From Elysia chlorotica (taxonomy: Eukaryota; Mollusca; Gastropoda; Plakobranchidae), in the NCBI GenBank assembly GCA_003991915.1, contig RQTK01000015.1, positions 1,111,304 to 1,175,303 on the forward strand: a stretch of 64,000 nt of DNA. Reading direction: 5' to 3'. Of this stretch, positions 11,531-24,868 are shown one piece after another. Within the stretch, counting starts at the first letter, position 1. Each line of letters begins with the position of its first letter. The notes beneath the pieces are model-generated. The model had not been told where the DNA came from. It searched no databases and saw only the letters and a program-made list of their open reading frames with translations. Both the position numbers and the translations under genes were made by a program.

Positions 11531-12461
11531 GGAGAAGGAGGTTATAAAATGAATATGGTTATTTCTTTTATAATTCACATCTAAGCTTTAGTTTTTGCTT
11601 GTGTATATTTATTAAAGTTCTTCTTGTCGCACCATTTTTAAAACAACATAAACGAATAGAGAGAGTAAGACTCTCTCTCTCTTTCTCTCTCTCTCCTCAA
11701 GGCCTGCTGGTTCTCTGGCTATCTGAGTAGGACACACCCTGTCGGATAACAAGTTGCCACTTGCCAAGAAGTTAAAAAAAAACCTCAGCAACACTTCGAC
11801 TTGGCTTTATCTCCACACACAAAATTTAGCACAGCATTTAGGTGTTCATAAAGCATTTGAGGATCTTCAAACCACACACATCCCTCCCAATTACTATCTG
11901 TCTCATTAAAAAATTTTATATAGATCAACAATGCAGTAATCTTTGTTGAAATAATTATTGCTATCTATTTGTAGCATGTGTTAAAAAAAATGAAAATCAT
12001 TGATAATAGTGGTATTTTCAAAAGATTAGGCGCTGGTTTTGCCTTTTTTTTTACGTATACGCCTATTTTTCCTATATTAAAAAGAGGTGTCATTTCTATG
12101 TCCTTTAGGCTTTTGATGAGTGAAATTAAATGTTATCATTGAAACACATTTAAACATTGAATACTACCTGATATGTACATGTTTTTGAAAATACTAGTCT
12201 CAGTAATCTAGTTAGCTTCGGCTTCTATGTCAAAATCTTAATACGTAGTGAGATTAGTACCACGTTTATTACTAAAAGTTTCAAAATATCACAATCTTGA
12301 GAAATTGTATGAAAAGTCTCAGATCGCTAAAACGAACAAAATGGTATATCTTCTGTTACCTCTTTTTTTTTACACTGTGTCATCCCATATATTGTCATGT
12401 TGACATAGGATGAGAAGCCCAGTTAGGAAAAAAACATCAATCAATTTATCAATCAAATTGC
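11531..12461. other. AT-rich unique sequence with a short CT tract
   Basis: A CT tract lies at 11,671-11,695. No gene or SINE seen. Confidence 0.45.
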
Positions 12462-12800
12462 TCTCTCTCTCTCTCTCTCTAAGTTATTTTTGCATTTTCT
12501 CTTTTTTATTCCCTATCTCTCGCAACTTATATGTTGTTGTTGTTTTTTTTTATTTCAGGCACTCGCAGCTAAATCCTAGAACATTGTTTATTCACGTTAA
12601 CACTTTTGCCGATAATGGTGAAAGGATGTTTTTTTATACCCAAAGAAGGAAAGTCCTTCACATTTATTTTGTTATTGTCGCATAGAACTCTGCCCCTCTT
12701 CTCGAAAAATATTTTTGTTGTTATTTTTCTGATTCTACGCATGCACAAAAAGTCTTGCACAACAAGTTTTTATTGGTGTTTTTGTGTGGCAGTTGTTTTC
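12462..12800 (+). repeat. Segmental duplication, copy 1 upstream part
   Basis: CT tract then gttatttttgcat, ttattccctatct, actcgcagctaaatcctaga, ttgtttattcacgttaa and cacaacaagtttttattg. The same order occurs at 17,484-17,771. In this copy the SINE-bearing part resumes only at 13,871. Confidence 0.75.
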
Positions 12801-13017
12801 GTATTTGACGATTATTTTTGGATGTTGGTGTTGTTGTTTTGTAAGCTAATAGAACTGTTAGGTGCATGGTTTTGTTTTCTGTAAAATTCATATTGTTGGT
12901 TTTTTTAGTTGGGGGTTTTTTCGGTGTGTGTGTGTGTGTGTGTTTATTTAATTTTTATTCATTTGTTGTTTTTTCACTGTTGTTGCTTGGCGTGTTTAAT
13001 AATCTTTTCTGATTTTT

Positions 13018-13049
<32 letters not shown>

Positions 13050-13870
13050 TTTTTGGGGGGGGGGGGGGAGTTTGTTAGAAGAAAGGAATAAAAGATAGAA
13101 CGAGAGGTGATACTGAAATATGGGGAAAATGTCAGAGCGACAAAATCTGTGGAAAACCTACGGGACCCGATATTAATAAAAATTCACTATTACTTTAATA
13201 TCAAGTATAAGTACTGGTGTCCTCTCTCCGTCTTCGTAGAGCAGCGCTAAAGATTGTGAGGCGATATTCTTGGGTCCAGTCATCGATAAAATCTAGTTAA
13301 TGGCAACGGCAGTTATTAAGAAACAAAACAACACAGCAAGGCTGGATATAGTAAGTGCAACGACGACATTAGCTTAGGACCTCGGACTTTATATTTTCGC
13401 CATTAAAAAAACAACAACAAATAACCGTTTAAGTTTAAACGCTATTGAACCTTCTACCATAGAGGTTCATATTTTGATACTTTCACGATAAAGTACAACC
13501 AAAAGCATTAGACGTAAACGTATTTTAGACCTCATTCCATGATTGTTGTAGGTACGAGGCTTAAGAAAAATAACATGCCAAATCACTGAAATAGAGTTTT
13601 GCATTTAGGAGCAAAGTAAGCAATATCATCAACGTAACAGGAGCAGTTGGGACAGTTTACATTGTTGGACTAAACGGCTACAAGCCTGAAAAATGTTGCC
13701 TGATTGACATTATGGCCTAACTATGATAATACTTGAAAAAATCACTGTTACCCTTGTTATAAAAAATTAGTTCACTTTGGTCAATTTGATGACAACATTG
13801 TATTGAAGGCTGTCTAGGTTAGGTACAACTTCAACAGTCAGATGATGGGGTGATGCTTACCTCGTGATGT
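12801..13870. other. Block present in duplication copy 1 only
   Basis: About 1,070 bp without a counterpart in the 17.5-18.7 kb copy. It contains (GT)n at 12,925-12,942 and a T22 run followed by G14 (13,033-13,068), then unique sequence. No reading frame with recognisable content and no terminal repeats that I could see. Confidence 0.55.
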
Positions 13871-14745
13871 GGGGGAGGAGTTGAGGGTGGCACACTGGTA
13901 CATGTTGTTGAGTGCTGGTCTCCCAATTGAGAGGTTACTGGTTCGAAACCCACAATTGGTCAAAAATGTATTTGACCGCTATTGTTCGGTCAATAACAGC
14001 ATAAAGGGACCGGCTGAGACAGTAGTCTTGGTATCCCCGCACTGCCTCTGCGTGGCAGAACGTAAAATTGTTAGGCGTTAGTCTTAAGACTCGTCCACAA
14101 TTTGACATATACAGTGCTGACGCTGGACTTTAAGAAACAAAATACTCAAAACCAAACTCGAAACCTAGAGCCGCAATGTCTTAATTTCACACAGCCTTCT
14201 AGCAATACACTACATGAAAAAAACGTCTCTCAACTCTACCCAAGTTATATAAAAAAAAATCCTTATATCTTGTTCTGTGCAGCATTTGAGTTCACTATCG
14301 ATTAGAACAGAGCGTTTTGGACATTCACAATGCACCGTTGCGTTATTGAGAAATTCAAACAATGCCATTCAATTCAAATTAGAGGTTCCGGTATAGTGAG
14401 CACGTCCTCGCGATGGAGGTATAATGGATGTGATTCAAGAGTGCGTCATGGATGAGAGATTTTCTGTGAAGGGTCATAAAATAGAAATGGAAAAAAAAGA
14501 ACCAACAGACCAATGCTTTGATTCAACCCGTGACCCACAAAGCATGGGGCTGTGCAGCCATGCGTGCGTTGCAATAGTTGCACACATGTTATCGATTCAA
14601 GCGCGTCTTCCTGACGCGAGCATCAGTTCCTCTCTGAGTCTGACAAATCTGTGGCCTCCGCTTTGTTAGCATCTCACACACCGGCACATTGCACGGCCAT
14701 AGGGTTAAACACTGTGATATTATTGGGTTTCTTTTTTTGTTGGTG
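13871..14745 (+). mobile_element. SINE plus unique flank, segmental duplication copy 1 downstream part
   Basis: SINE at 13,871-14,143 (tRNA-like head with actggttcgaaacccacaat, body ggtatccccgcactgcctct, tail gtgctgacgctggac). It is followed by about 600 bp of non-SINE sequence that is also present after the SINE at 17,772. The two SINEs are therefore copies of one insertion event. Confidence 0.8.
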
Positions 14746-16217
14746 TATGATGATAATAATAATAATTATTATTATAATGATGATGATGTCAATGACTTTC
14801 CTATTTAAATCCGAACACCCAGCAATAAATTTCTGCGTTGTTAAATGTTAATACAGCCATTGCAAGTAAGTAGATTTTAGACCTAGTTATATCACAATGA
14901 AAAAGCCAAACAATTACAGTATTCTGGAGCAGTATCTCACAATACTGACAGCAACAATCACTGACGTGACTACTGACAATGCAGTGCACAACTCCTCAAT
15001 GCAACAATTACATACCTTAAAAAGTACAAAAAAGTGAATGCGTGTGAGGGGTGGGGGGTTAGGCTAAGAATGATTGAACCAGAGATTCTACGCTAACTTG
15101 CACTGTCTGGTTTAACTTTGTGTGTGTGGAACTGTGAAGTGTGAACTGTGGATAGACGGCAACACACATTTCCTCAGATGCCTGAAAATGACACCGCCTT
15201 ACTGCCTTAGCCCATCCCTCTGTGGCTTGCTTTTACAGGCTCAATCTTCAGTAATATTGTCTTGCCTGTTTGCACTAATGCTAAAGTATATTTAATTCAT
15301 TGCTGGTTTTAAATTTTAAGGTTAAAAACAATAAATATGATGATTATATTATTAATAGGGGGCCTATATGTATATGTTTAAATTAAACTGACCACCAGAG
15401 ACTTGTTTTAATCAATGTAGAGACCTAGAGTTATTACTTCAAGAAATATAAAAGGATTTGGTTAAAAATATCAGAAAAATTAGCCAAGTGGGGCTAGCCC
15501 GACTTGGCTTGTTATGAAGACATAGAAAGCGTTAGGGTCAAAGTCCAATTTTTGTATTAGGAATACTACAAGGAGGTTGGGCAAATTTAGCCCACCTTGG
15601 TGGAAGGGGGCTCTACGCGGCACTGGCACACTGCAATGTTGAAACGTGGAAATAGTCTGCCCCTGCTCTGCGCGCACCGATGTAGATCTAAACCACGTCG
15701 CGCTCGGAAAGAGCGTAGTATAGTTTTATCTCTTATAGTTGCAGATTCTGACGGATACATTTATTATTGATTTTCATTTTTGTCATATTATTTTTTATAT
15801 TGTATTTTTTGTAACACAACCCCTTTTTAGCGAGACAGGACAGGGCGGGCACTGCCCACCCTGCCCAAAGGCACGAGCCGCCCTTGCAAAATCTATTGAA
15901 AATTTAAACGGTTTTTTTCTATATCTGTCTATTCACGTGAAAGAAAACAACGTGTGCAATTGAAATGGCGGGACTTCCTGAAATATTCTTCACGGAAACA
16001 TTGATTGTTTAGATAGAATGTCTAAAGGACGCATTTGCTTTAAGTATTAATTTTTACAGAACAAACATTGGCAACGCCTGAGAGCTCTTTTTCATATATA
16101 ACTGCGTGTAGAAAGCATTATTATCCCAAGACTTCACCAACATGGCAAGATAAGATCCCGAGTCTGAGATAAAAATAATGTCCCAAGAGACCAAAGATCT
16201 GGGTCAGCTGATCTTGG

Positions 16218-16218
<1 letters not shown>
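14746..16218. other. Unique sequence, nothing recognised
   Basis: A short (ATA/ATG)n patch lies at 14,750-14,790. A locally GC-richer stretch at 15,480-15,690 and 15,835-15,885 has short frames without family features. Confidence 0.4.
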
Positions 16219-16265
<47 letters not shown>

Positions 16266-16338
16266 GTCTCTCTCTCTCTTTCTCTGTCTGTCTGTCTCTC
16301 TCTATCTCTCTCTGTCTCTCTCTGTCTCTCTGTCTCTG

Positions 16339-16407
<69 letters not shown>

Positions 16408-16408
16408 A
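16219..16408 (+). repeat. (CT)n / (CTGT)n microsatellite
   Basis: 190 bp of CT with interspersed CTGT units. Pure CT occurs at both ends. Confidence 0.9.
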
Positions 16409-16451
16409 ATATATCTTTCCTAGTTTGATTGTCCATGTTTTCAAGGACGAT

Positions 16452-16622
16452 CATGTTACACGGAGATGGGATCCTTGGGCGGAATACCCTGGACTTGGCT
16501 GGTTACATTATACTGACACAGACACAGAGTTAGGAAAAGCAATGCGGCCTGAGCGGGGATCGAAGCCACAACCTTTCCGTTAGATATTGTGCGCTCTACC
16601 ATTGGGCCACTACATGTAGGCC
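16452..16622 (-). mobile_element. SINE head-proximal fragment, minus orientation
   Basis: The plus strand reads ggttacattatactgacaca and ends with gcgctctaccattgggccac, the reverse complement of a tRNA-like head. The B box region is ggggatcgaagccacaacc. It ends at ctacatgtaggccta, a motif repeated near 46,133 and in part near 40,976. Confidence 0.65.
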
Positions 16623-17361
16623 TATCGCGTCTTTTCATTAACACAGTTTGGTAACTTTTACACGACAGTCTAAAAGTCTGATGAGGTTACGCAAGATTCG
16701 GCGAGTCTGTGAAAATAAGCTTAATAAATTCGATGTCAAATCCATTAAGTATCCAGCTCGTGTGCCTTTTAGAGTCCAAAAACCTTTGCTCTGAAAGTAC
16801 GAAACTTAGTTGAAACCTGATACTTCAGTCATTACGGAATGACCGTACTTTAAGATTCTGTGTATCTGTCATTCTTTTATTGGGAAAATATTGCGTTTAA
16901 AGAATGGAAAACTATAATGGATTAAACAAACTTAGGCGGCCATAACTATTATGTATACATTATTATTTCCTTCCCGAATTAGCTGTAATTGTCAGACAAA
17001 CAGTTGTGTGTCGTTGTATAGGATTATTACTAAAGCAACTCCATCTATATTTAATTTTAGGCTTCCACCTTTTTTTAATTGCGATTTTTTAATGTAAAGC
17101 AGCACAGCAGGTTGGGGCTTAGGAATGTTAAGCTAAGCCTATACCGTTGTATTAATGCGGTTGTTAAAATCTGATGCCCTTTAATCTATACACTTTCATA
17201 ATAAAACAATACTGAAATACCCATGCCAACAGATAATTATAAACAATCAGATGAGTGCGAGTTCTAAGGATTTCTTTAAAATGTCAAAGCAATGGTGACG
17301 GAATTAAACAAGCCTATTTATTTTAGTTCTATAAAAGTTCAACGGTGAATTGTATCTCTCC

Positions 17362-17362
<1 letters not shown>
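16623..17362. other. Unique sequence, nothing recognised
   Basis: No exon, SINE or tandem repeat seen. Confidence 0.4.

Positions 17363-17431
<69 letters not shown>
17363..17431 (+). repeat. (CT)n microsatellite
   Basis: About 34 CT units, immediately upstream of duplication copy 2. Copy 1 also begins with a CT tract (12,462-12,480). Confidence 0.9.
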
Positions 17432-17434
<3 letters not shown>

Positions 17435-17483
17435 TACTCGAATAATCAAAAGGCTGTAAATCAAGAGTTTATAGCAATGCATG

Positions 17484-18660
17484 TTATTTTTGCATCTTCC
17501 CCTTTTATTCCCTATCTGATACTCGCAGCTCATGCGTTTGTTTTTATTTATGACACTCGCGGCTAAATCCTAGAGCGTTGTTTATTCACGTTAATATATA
17601 TATTATTTTATACCCAAATAAAAGTCCATCTCATTAAAATTGTTATTGTTGCATACACTCCGCCTTTCTTCTCGAACAATAATTTTGTTGTTATTAATTT
17701 TTCCGATTCTACGCTCGCACAAAGTCTTGTACAACAAGTTTTTATTGTTCTTTTTGTGCGGCATTTATTTTCGTGGAGGAGTGGATGGGGCCACACTGGT
17801 ACAAGTTGTTGAGTGCTGGTATCCCAATTGAGAGATTACTGGTTCGAAACCCACAATTGGTCAAAAATGTATTTGTCTGCTATTGTTCGGTCAGTGTCCG
17901 CGTAAAGGGACCGGCTCAGACAGTAGTCTTGGTATCCCCGCACTATCTCTGCGTGGCAGAACGTAAAATTGTTAAGCGTTAGTCTTAAGACTCGTCCACA
18001 ATTTGACCTATACAGTGCTGACGTTGGACTCTAAGAAACAAAAAAATTAATACTCAAAATCAAATTGGAAACCTAGAGCCGCAATGCTTTAGTTTGACGC
18101 AAACGTTCCGACAATACAATGCATGAAAAAACGTCTCCTAACTCTACCCAAGACTTGGCAAGTTATTTAAAATCCTTATATCTTCTTCTGTGCAGCATTT
18201 GAGTTCACTATCGATTAGAACAGAGCGTTTTGGACATTCACAATGCACCGTTGCGTTATTGGGAGATTGAAACAATGCCATTCAATTCAAATTAGAGGTT
18301 CCTGTATAGTGAGCACGTCCTCGCTATGGAGGTATAATCGATGTGATTTAAGAGTGCGTCATGGATGAGAGATTTTCTGTGAAGGGTCATAAAATAGAAA
18401 TGGAAAAAAAAAGCAAACAGACCAATGCTTTGATTCAACCCGTGACCCACAAAGCATGGGGTTGTGCAGCCATGCGTGCGTTGCAATAGTTGCACACATG
18501 TTATCGATTCAAGCGCGTCTTCCCTGACGCGAGCGTCAGTTCTACTCTGAGTCTGACAAATCTGTGGCCTCCGCTTTGTTAGCATCTCACACACCGGCAT
18601 ATTGCACGGCCATAGGGTTAAACACACTGATATCATTATGGGTTTCTTTGTTTGTTGGTG
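17484..18660 (+). repeat. Segmental duplication, copy 2 (contiguous), with a SINE inside
   Basis: Contains both parts that copy 1 has split: 17,484-17,771 and 17,772-18,660. The SINE occupies about 17,772-18,045. The downstream part is nearly identical to 14,144-14,745 (for example gaacagagcgttttggacat and gcatggggctgtgcagcc or its variant). Confidence 0.8.
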
Positions 18661-18694
18661 TTTTTTGTTTTTATTGTTTTGTTTTGTTTTCTTG

Positions 18695-19090
18695 AGGGGG
18701 TGGGGGTCTCAAGGCTTAGCAAGCTATGATTGTGGACAGGTCTTAAAACTAATGTTTGATGACTGGCAGTTTTAATGCCGCCAAACTGTGACAGTTTGGG
18801 AAAATTAGGACGCCCGTCTCATTTGGTCACATTAGAGACTCAAAAAGTGTTATTTCATGACATGGTTTGTTTGTCGATTGGTTTCTCAAGGTCAAAACAT
18901 AAGAAATCAGGCTACTATTGCGGTCGGGTTCCAAGACTAACCTATGGCAGTTTAAAGTGCTGCCACACAGACACAGAGTGGGGATTGCAGGACTTCTGTA
19001 CGACCCATCCCATTAAGATCGTGCTGTCACATCTGGGCTCAAACCCGGGATCTCCAGAATAGAAACCACGGTTTTAACAACCAATAAGCG
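18695..19090 (-). mobile_element. Two degenerate SINE copies, minus orientation
   Basis: First at about 18,708-18,840 (tgattgtggacaggtcttaa, aactaatgtttgatgac). Second at about 18,865-19,085 (cggtcgggttccaagactaa, gtgctgccacacagacacag, gctcaaacccgggatctcca). Both are strongly diverged. Confidence 0.6.
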
Positions 19091-19334
19091 TCATATTTTG
19101 TGGCGTTTGCTCTGGGGAAATTTGGACCAGTTGTGTCGGTTTTTTTTCCAGAGCATACTACACCGGACACTGAATTGGAATCGTAAGATCTAAAGATAAA
19201 GCGGAAGGCCACGCAGGATTTCTAGTAGACTTCGAACTAACGGATTGATATTCAATGACAAAAACATGGACGGAAATGAAAGTAAATGTACTGACCGAAC
19301 CTAACAGGATTTGTTAGTGGCCTAATTCTGAGTT

Positions 19335-19460
19335 ACTGTGATTAATGCTATAATCATAAAAATGATTATAATGATGATAATGAATATGATGATAAAGATA
19401 GTGGTGGTGGTGGTGGTGGTGTTGGTTGTGGCGATGTTTATGATGATGATGATGATGATG
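19335..19460. repeat. (ATG)n / (GTG)n trinucleotide patch
   Basis: ATGATA-type repeats, then seven GTG units, then (ATG)n at 19,440-19,461. It abuts the dispersed repeat starting at 19,464. Confidence 0.85.
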
Positions 19461-19463
19461 AAA

Positions 19464-19838
19464 AGACTAATATACTCATGCTAATCAAAAGGAACAAAAG
19501 AAGGAACAACACACTAAAGATCGCTTGTTTACAAACTCAACTAAACACTGGCATATGGTAGCCATATTTGTGAAAGCTTTTCTTTTTTTTTTCAAAGTGA
19601 TTTGTTAAGTTAGTGTGACATATAATCCAGGCCTAAAAAACTATCTTTGATTCGTTTTATGACCCCTAGTTTTCCCGAACAACCCTAACAGATGTAGGTA
19701 TTAACTGAGATTTGAACTTTGGACACCCAGATCGTTAATCCAATGACCTACATTCTAAACTATCTGGTAGTCAATGAAGATAATTTAATTTGACTTTTCA
19801 GATGACTTTATAACAGAACTGTAATTTTTCTGTAGAAA
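19464..19838 (+). repeat. Duplicated block, copy 1 (second at 25,643)
   Basis: Nearly identical to 25,643-26,069 from agactaatatactcatgcta to gtaatttttctgtagaaa. Copy 1 lacks about 50 bp (between gtttacaaac and aaactcaact) that copy 2 has. The family is unknown and there is no coding capacity. Confidence 0.85.
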
Positions 19839-20329
19839 ATTTTCTTTTGTATCCTTCTACTATATTGAAATCGTTTTACCTTAGCCTATCTCCCTTACCC
19901 AACAAAAAGTCCCTTTTCAATAGCACTTTTGTCACCTATTTCCATTCTTACCACATAAGACAGAAACATGATTCTGGTACATTAAAATTGCTAGCAAGAT
20001 TACAAAGATCTTTGCAAGACTTGCTTCTTTGAAATGCACTGACTGTAGTGACAACTGTATTGAAAGAGAAATGAAGACAAATAAATCAATAATCTAGTAG
20101 GTAGACCAATACTTATTCATATCAAAGTAATCTTAGACATGTAGAATGAAAGGCCGAGTGTATGAATAAATGTTTTTTTCTCCGCGTTTGGTTGGGTTTG
20201 GGTTTAGTTTGTTGTTGTTTGCTTTTTGTGGGGTAACTTTCTTATCTGCATTATAGGATGTGATAAAATTAGATTCATATCAGGTATTTATTGAATGAAA
20301 TTGTCTTTGGTTCATTTTCGTTAGTTTCT

Positions 20330-20545
20330 TGGTTTCTTAAACATTCAAGCTACATGGCAGACGGGTCCCAAGACGATCGTCTGATGATTTTACATGCTGG
20401 CACACAAAGTCAGTGCCAAGATACCATCTTGGTTGGCCTCGTCTTGGCTACGACTCAATAAGTAGGGAATACGCGATCAGATTGGGGAACGAATGTGGCA
20501 CTTCGAAGGAAAGCCGTGTAATCTACCATCGAGCCACCTCGATCT
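20330..20545 (-). mobile_element. SINE, degenerate, minus orientation
   Basis: gcagacgggtcccaagacga, gctggcacacaaagtcagtg, then aatctaccatcgagccacctcg as the reverse-complement head. Confidence 0.65.
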
Positions 20546-20667
20546 TTTCTCCATTCAGTTATGGTTGTTAAACGTTTTGAGCAGTGTAAAGAGGAAGGAA
20601 GAAAAAGCAGACCTCGACGAACCATCCAAAAGTGCTCAAGAAGTTGCCAAGTAACAGCCTGGCTGTG

Positions 20668-20885
20668 GGGTGATGAACTGGCTCATGTGGTAGAGAGTGT
20701 GTCTTGAAATTAGAGGATCCAGGGTCTGTCTCACATTAGGCGACATAATAAGTAGTCGGGTTTCATCTTCTATTGATTCGTACGGTGTCGTTACAATGTG
20801 ATTGGCTGAGATGGAAGTCCTGGTGGTCTCCAGTTCGGTCTCTGTGTTGCAGCACACAAAACAATTGTCATGCAATATGAGTGTG
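20668..20885 (+). mobile_element. SINE, degenerate, plus orientation
   Basis: Head gatgaactggctcatgtggt (compare gagcgaactggctcaagtgg at 21,050), then gcagcacacaaaacaattgtc. The tail is missing. Confidence 0.65.
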
Positions 20886-21043
20886 AGGACCCTTCGTCCT
20901 ACAGGATTCTTATTGAGGAACTAAAAGACGTAAAACTGGGAGAGCGCTCCGCTTTCTCTGACCAAAGAATAAAACGGTTACAGCAATTGTTCTTGTAGGT
21001 TAACAAAGAAAAGGAAAATTTTCAGCGCTACGATTACAAGACA

Positions 21044-21310
21044 TGTGGTGAGCGAACTGGCTCAAGTGGTGGAGCGTTGGTCTCCAGATCGGAAGGTCCG
21101 CGTTTCGAATCCCACGATAGGCAGATTTATTTGTCCAATTCGTCACCTGGATCAGTGTCAGTATTATGTGGCCGATGAGACAGGAGAGTCTTGGTATTCG
21201 CACTCCGTCTCGTTCTTTGCAGCACATAAAATTGTCAGACGTCAGTCTTGGGGCTTGTCCACAATATAATTTATATAGAGCTGACGCTGCACGTTCAATC
21301 AACTTAACAA
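21044..21310 (+). mobile_element. SINE, near full length
   Basis: gtggtgagcgaactggctca opens the tRNA-like head. A B-box-like cgtttcgaatcccacg is followed by the body (cctggatcagtgtcagtatt, gcagcacataaaattgtcag, acgtcagtcttggggc) and the 3' end agctgacgctgcacgttcaa. It is one of the best reference copies in the window. Confidence 0.85.
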
Positions 21311-22036
21311 AAGATATATGACGAAAGTGGAATTTCTGAAGAGTTTGTTCTCGAGTTGCAAAGTTATTTGACAGTTGACAGGGAGCGCAGCACTAGCTGG
21401 ACTCTAACAAAGCTATTGCAGAATCAATGAAACTGCAGTTCTCTAAACCCTAAGGATTAATGGAAATGAAAAGTGTACATCTATTATAGGGGCCAAGTGA
21501 AACGTTGAGCTAAAATCGATAACCAATGAAAAGAATCTCACGCTGAATGGCAAATAGAATGGCAAATGCACGTTTTGAACTTTCATTAGTTTTCAAGCGT
21601 AAGTTCGTTTTAGAATATAAAAATGCAAAATTGAAAGTGCATGTGTTTAACCAATCCTATCGTGTCTTTGTTATGTACAAAATACATTAGTTATGCCTAT
21701 TTAAAAGAAAACAAGGTTTGAAAAGTTCGTTTGGTTTTGTTGTTTTTTCCTGCTGTTTTGTTTGTCTGTTCTATTATTCAGTTGGTTTAAAGTTTGTTAA
21801 ATTTAAATTCTCTTTTCGCTCAACTGGGTTAAAAACGTATTTCCGATATAATTCAATCCAGATATCATAGATTAATTTACTGAAACAACGTTTTACTAGC
21901 AATAAAAAAATTAATGTGGTTTTCTTCAATTTCTTCAAAATCGGCCCAATTGTGGAATGCGCCTGGTATATTAAGTTTTACATTCACCGAAAGAAACTTT
22001 GATTCTAGATCATTTATATTATATATATTATACTCA
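21311..22036. other. Unique sequence, nothing recognised
   Basis: No supportable exon or repeat. Confidence 0.4.
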
Positions 22037-22048
22037 CCCCCCCCCCCC

Positions 22049-22085
<37 letters not shown>
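22037..22085 (+). repeat. C13-A36 homopolymer junction
   Basis: Thirteen C (22,037-22,049) followed directly by about 36 A (22,050-22,085). It is the reverse-complement pattern of the T22-G14 junction at 13,033-13,068. Confidence 0.9.
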
Positions 22086-22087
<2 letters not shown>

Positions 22088-22962
22088 AAACAAAAAAAAA
22101 AAACACACACACAAAAAACAACTCCAAATTGTTATATGTCGTCTAAATAAAACAGGGAGGCTACCAGCAAAAAGTTATATTTTGGAAAGAAAGCAAATAC
22201 ACTTCGAAACGCCTGTGGCAGTTTAAAAAGGACTGCCGATCTACTGATGACTGTGCAATCGATAAATCTAAGGAGGGCTAAGGAACATCAGAACATTTAC
22301 TTGCAGACACTTATAATCCTCAGAGATGGGAAGGAAATTAGGAGAATATACATTGGTTCCCGAATTCCCGAAAATCTTTTGCTCACATAGTTTTCATAGG
22401 TTAATCTAGCCCTAAACTATCTTGGATTTTGTACTCTGCGTGTGTTTATACAGTGTCCATAAAATTGAGTAGCCTTATTACTGCTCTAAAGATTATATTT
22501 CTGTCTTGTTTTGTTACTGTTTTGTGTTTGTTTGTTTTTTGTTTTTTTTTCGTTGCTTTGTTTTTGTTTTTGTAATGGGTGTTTTGTTTTGTTTGTTTTT
22601 TTTGTTTTTTTTTGTTGTTGTTTTTTTTAAATATCTTTGAGTTATATTAAAATGAGACATACTATTAGAATTTTGTTGTATTTCATACTCAAACAAAATT
22701 TTTAAAACACAAAATGATTTACGACTGGAAGTGATTCCAGGATAATTCTCTTTTTGTTCAAAGAGAAAGGGAGGGGGGGGTGGAAGTAAACAATAGAGTG
22801 GGAGTAACAGAGAAAGCGCGAAGGAGACCGAAAGGGAGAGAGACATGTCGCAGAGAAGGAAAGACAGAGAGAGGGGAAGAGGGTTGGGGAGGAAGACTGA
22901 TAGACGAATACTCAGACGTTCAGACAAATGCATTACCTGTTTCAAAAGCTCTCTCTCTCTCT

Positions 22963-22978
22963 NNNNNNNNNNNNNNNN
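22963..22978. other. Assembly gap (16 N) inside a (CT)n tract
   Basis: Sixteen N interrupt a CT microsatellite spanning 22,951-23,034. True tract length is unknown. Confidence 0.98.
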
Positions 22979-22984
22979 GTCTCT

Positions 22985-23683
<699 letters not shown>

Positions 23684-23686
23684 TAT

Positions 23687-23768
<82 letters not shown>

Positions 23769-23769
23769 C
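23684..23769 (+). repeat. (CTAT)n microsatellite
   Basis: About 21 tetranucleotide units, immediately after the second 100-bp repeat copy. Confidence 0.92.
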
Positions 23770-24279
23770 CCTCTCAAACTGTTTACCTCTTACGTCTGTA
23801 CGACTGTCTTTCTTTTGTATGTCTGTTTGCTTTTGCTTTGTGTTGTTATCTTATATATTTTTATTTCTTTGCATGTGTTTGTATTTTTCGGCGGGAAAGG
23901 GAGGTGGGGTGGATTATCTCACATAATTTTTTCTCTATGCCTCTCGTTTCTTCTTTTTATTTCAGTTTTTCCATCTCAAATTTCTTTACAAACTTTTACT
24001 ACCTTTCCTACCGACTAAATATGGTATATTATACAAGTTGCGACATTTTAAAAGAGTCGCAGTCATAGAGAGTTGGACGAACTCTCATGGGAATTTGTAC
24101 TGCAATGATTTCCTAACTGTTTGAAAGCTCGAACCATAGCTGAAAACAACAAGAGTCTGACTTCGCTGCACTAATTTGATTGGTAGCCAAAATTAATTGA
24201 CCGATTTAGTCGCCCAAGCCTTAAAATGTTTCCAATAGACTGTAGATCGTTAACTTGATTTAGTTGATTGTTTTTTTAA

Positions 24280-24385
24280 CGTCAAACGCCAGAAACTAGG
24301 TTTATCGTGGGTCGATCCCAATACTAACGTCTGACAATTTTATATACTGTTATAGCGAGACAAGAGCCAATGACATGTGAGATCT
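24280..24385 (-). mobile_element. SINE 3'-part fragment, minus orientation
   Basis: aacgtcaaacgccagaaact, then gtgggtcgatcccaatacta, acgtctgacaattttatata. It lacks the head, as expected of 5' truncation. Confidence 0.65.
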
Positions 24386-24868
24386 TTGCATAGATGATCA
24401 AGTGTAGAATTTAACTATTATACTAAATCACTAAGTAAAAAATTCACAATAGTATGTTGTGTGGGCTGAGTGGTCTAAACAAACAAGGTCCTTTGAGAAC
24501 AGTTCTCTTCTAATTATATCGAAAAGGGTTTACCACAAAAAAAGATTATCTCAGCCATTTTTGTGTAAGCGAAATTTTGGTCACTTCTTGAATGACTTGG
24601 TCTGTATTGAAGAAAGAACTACATGAAAGAACTTTTAGAACTACATGTACAAACATCTAAGTGGTACTTAAAGGAAACGGCGTCATAGTTGGTGAATTGC
24701 TCGTCATATAGCAATCCTCTTTGGAACTAGGGAGACTTAAAGCTAGCAGAGAAATTCTCTCCTAAATATAATTGACAATTGATGAAGTGCTCTGAAGAAT
24801 TGTTTCATGTATTTGTACGCTTAGAGGTATAAACACTCAGTATTGGGTAATGCGTGCCCTGTGGGGTA

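Noticed and set aside
14424..14669. 81-codon frame with a Cys-rich end
   Set aside because: It lies in the segmental duplication, and the second copy (18,330-18,560) breaks the frame.
23684..23769. CRISPR-like array of regular repeats
   Set aside because: It is a pure CTAT microsatellite without spacers, in a eukaryotic genome.
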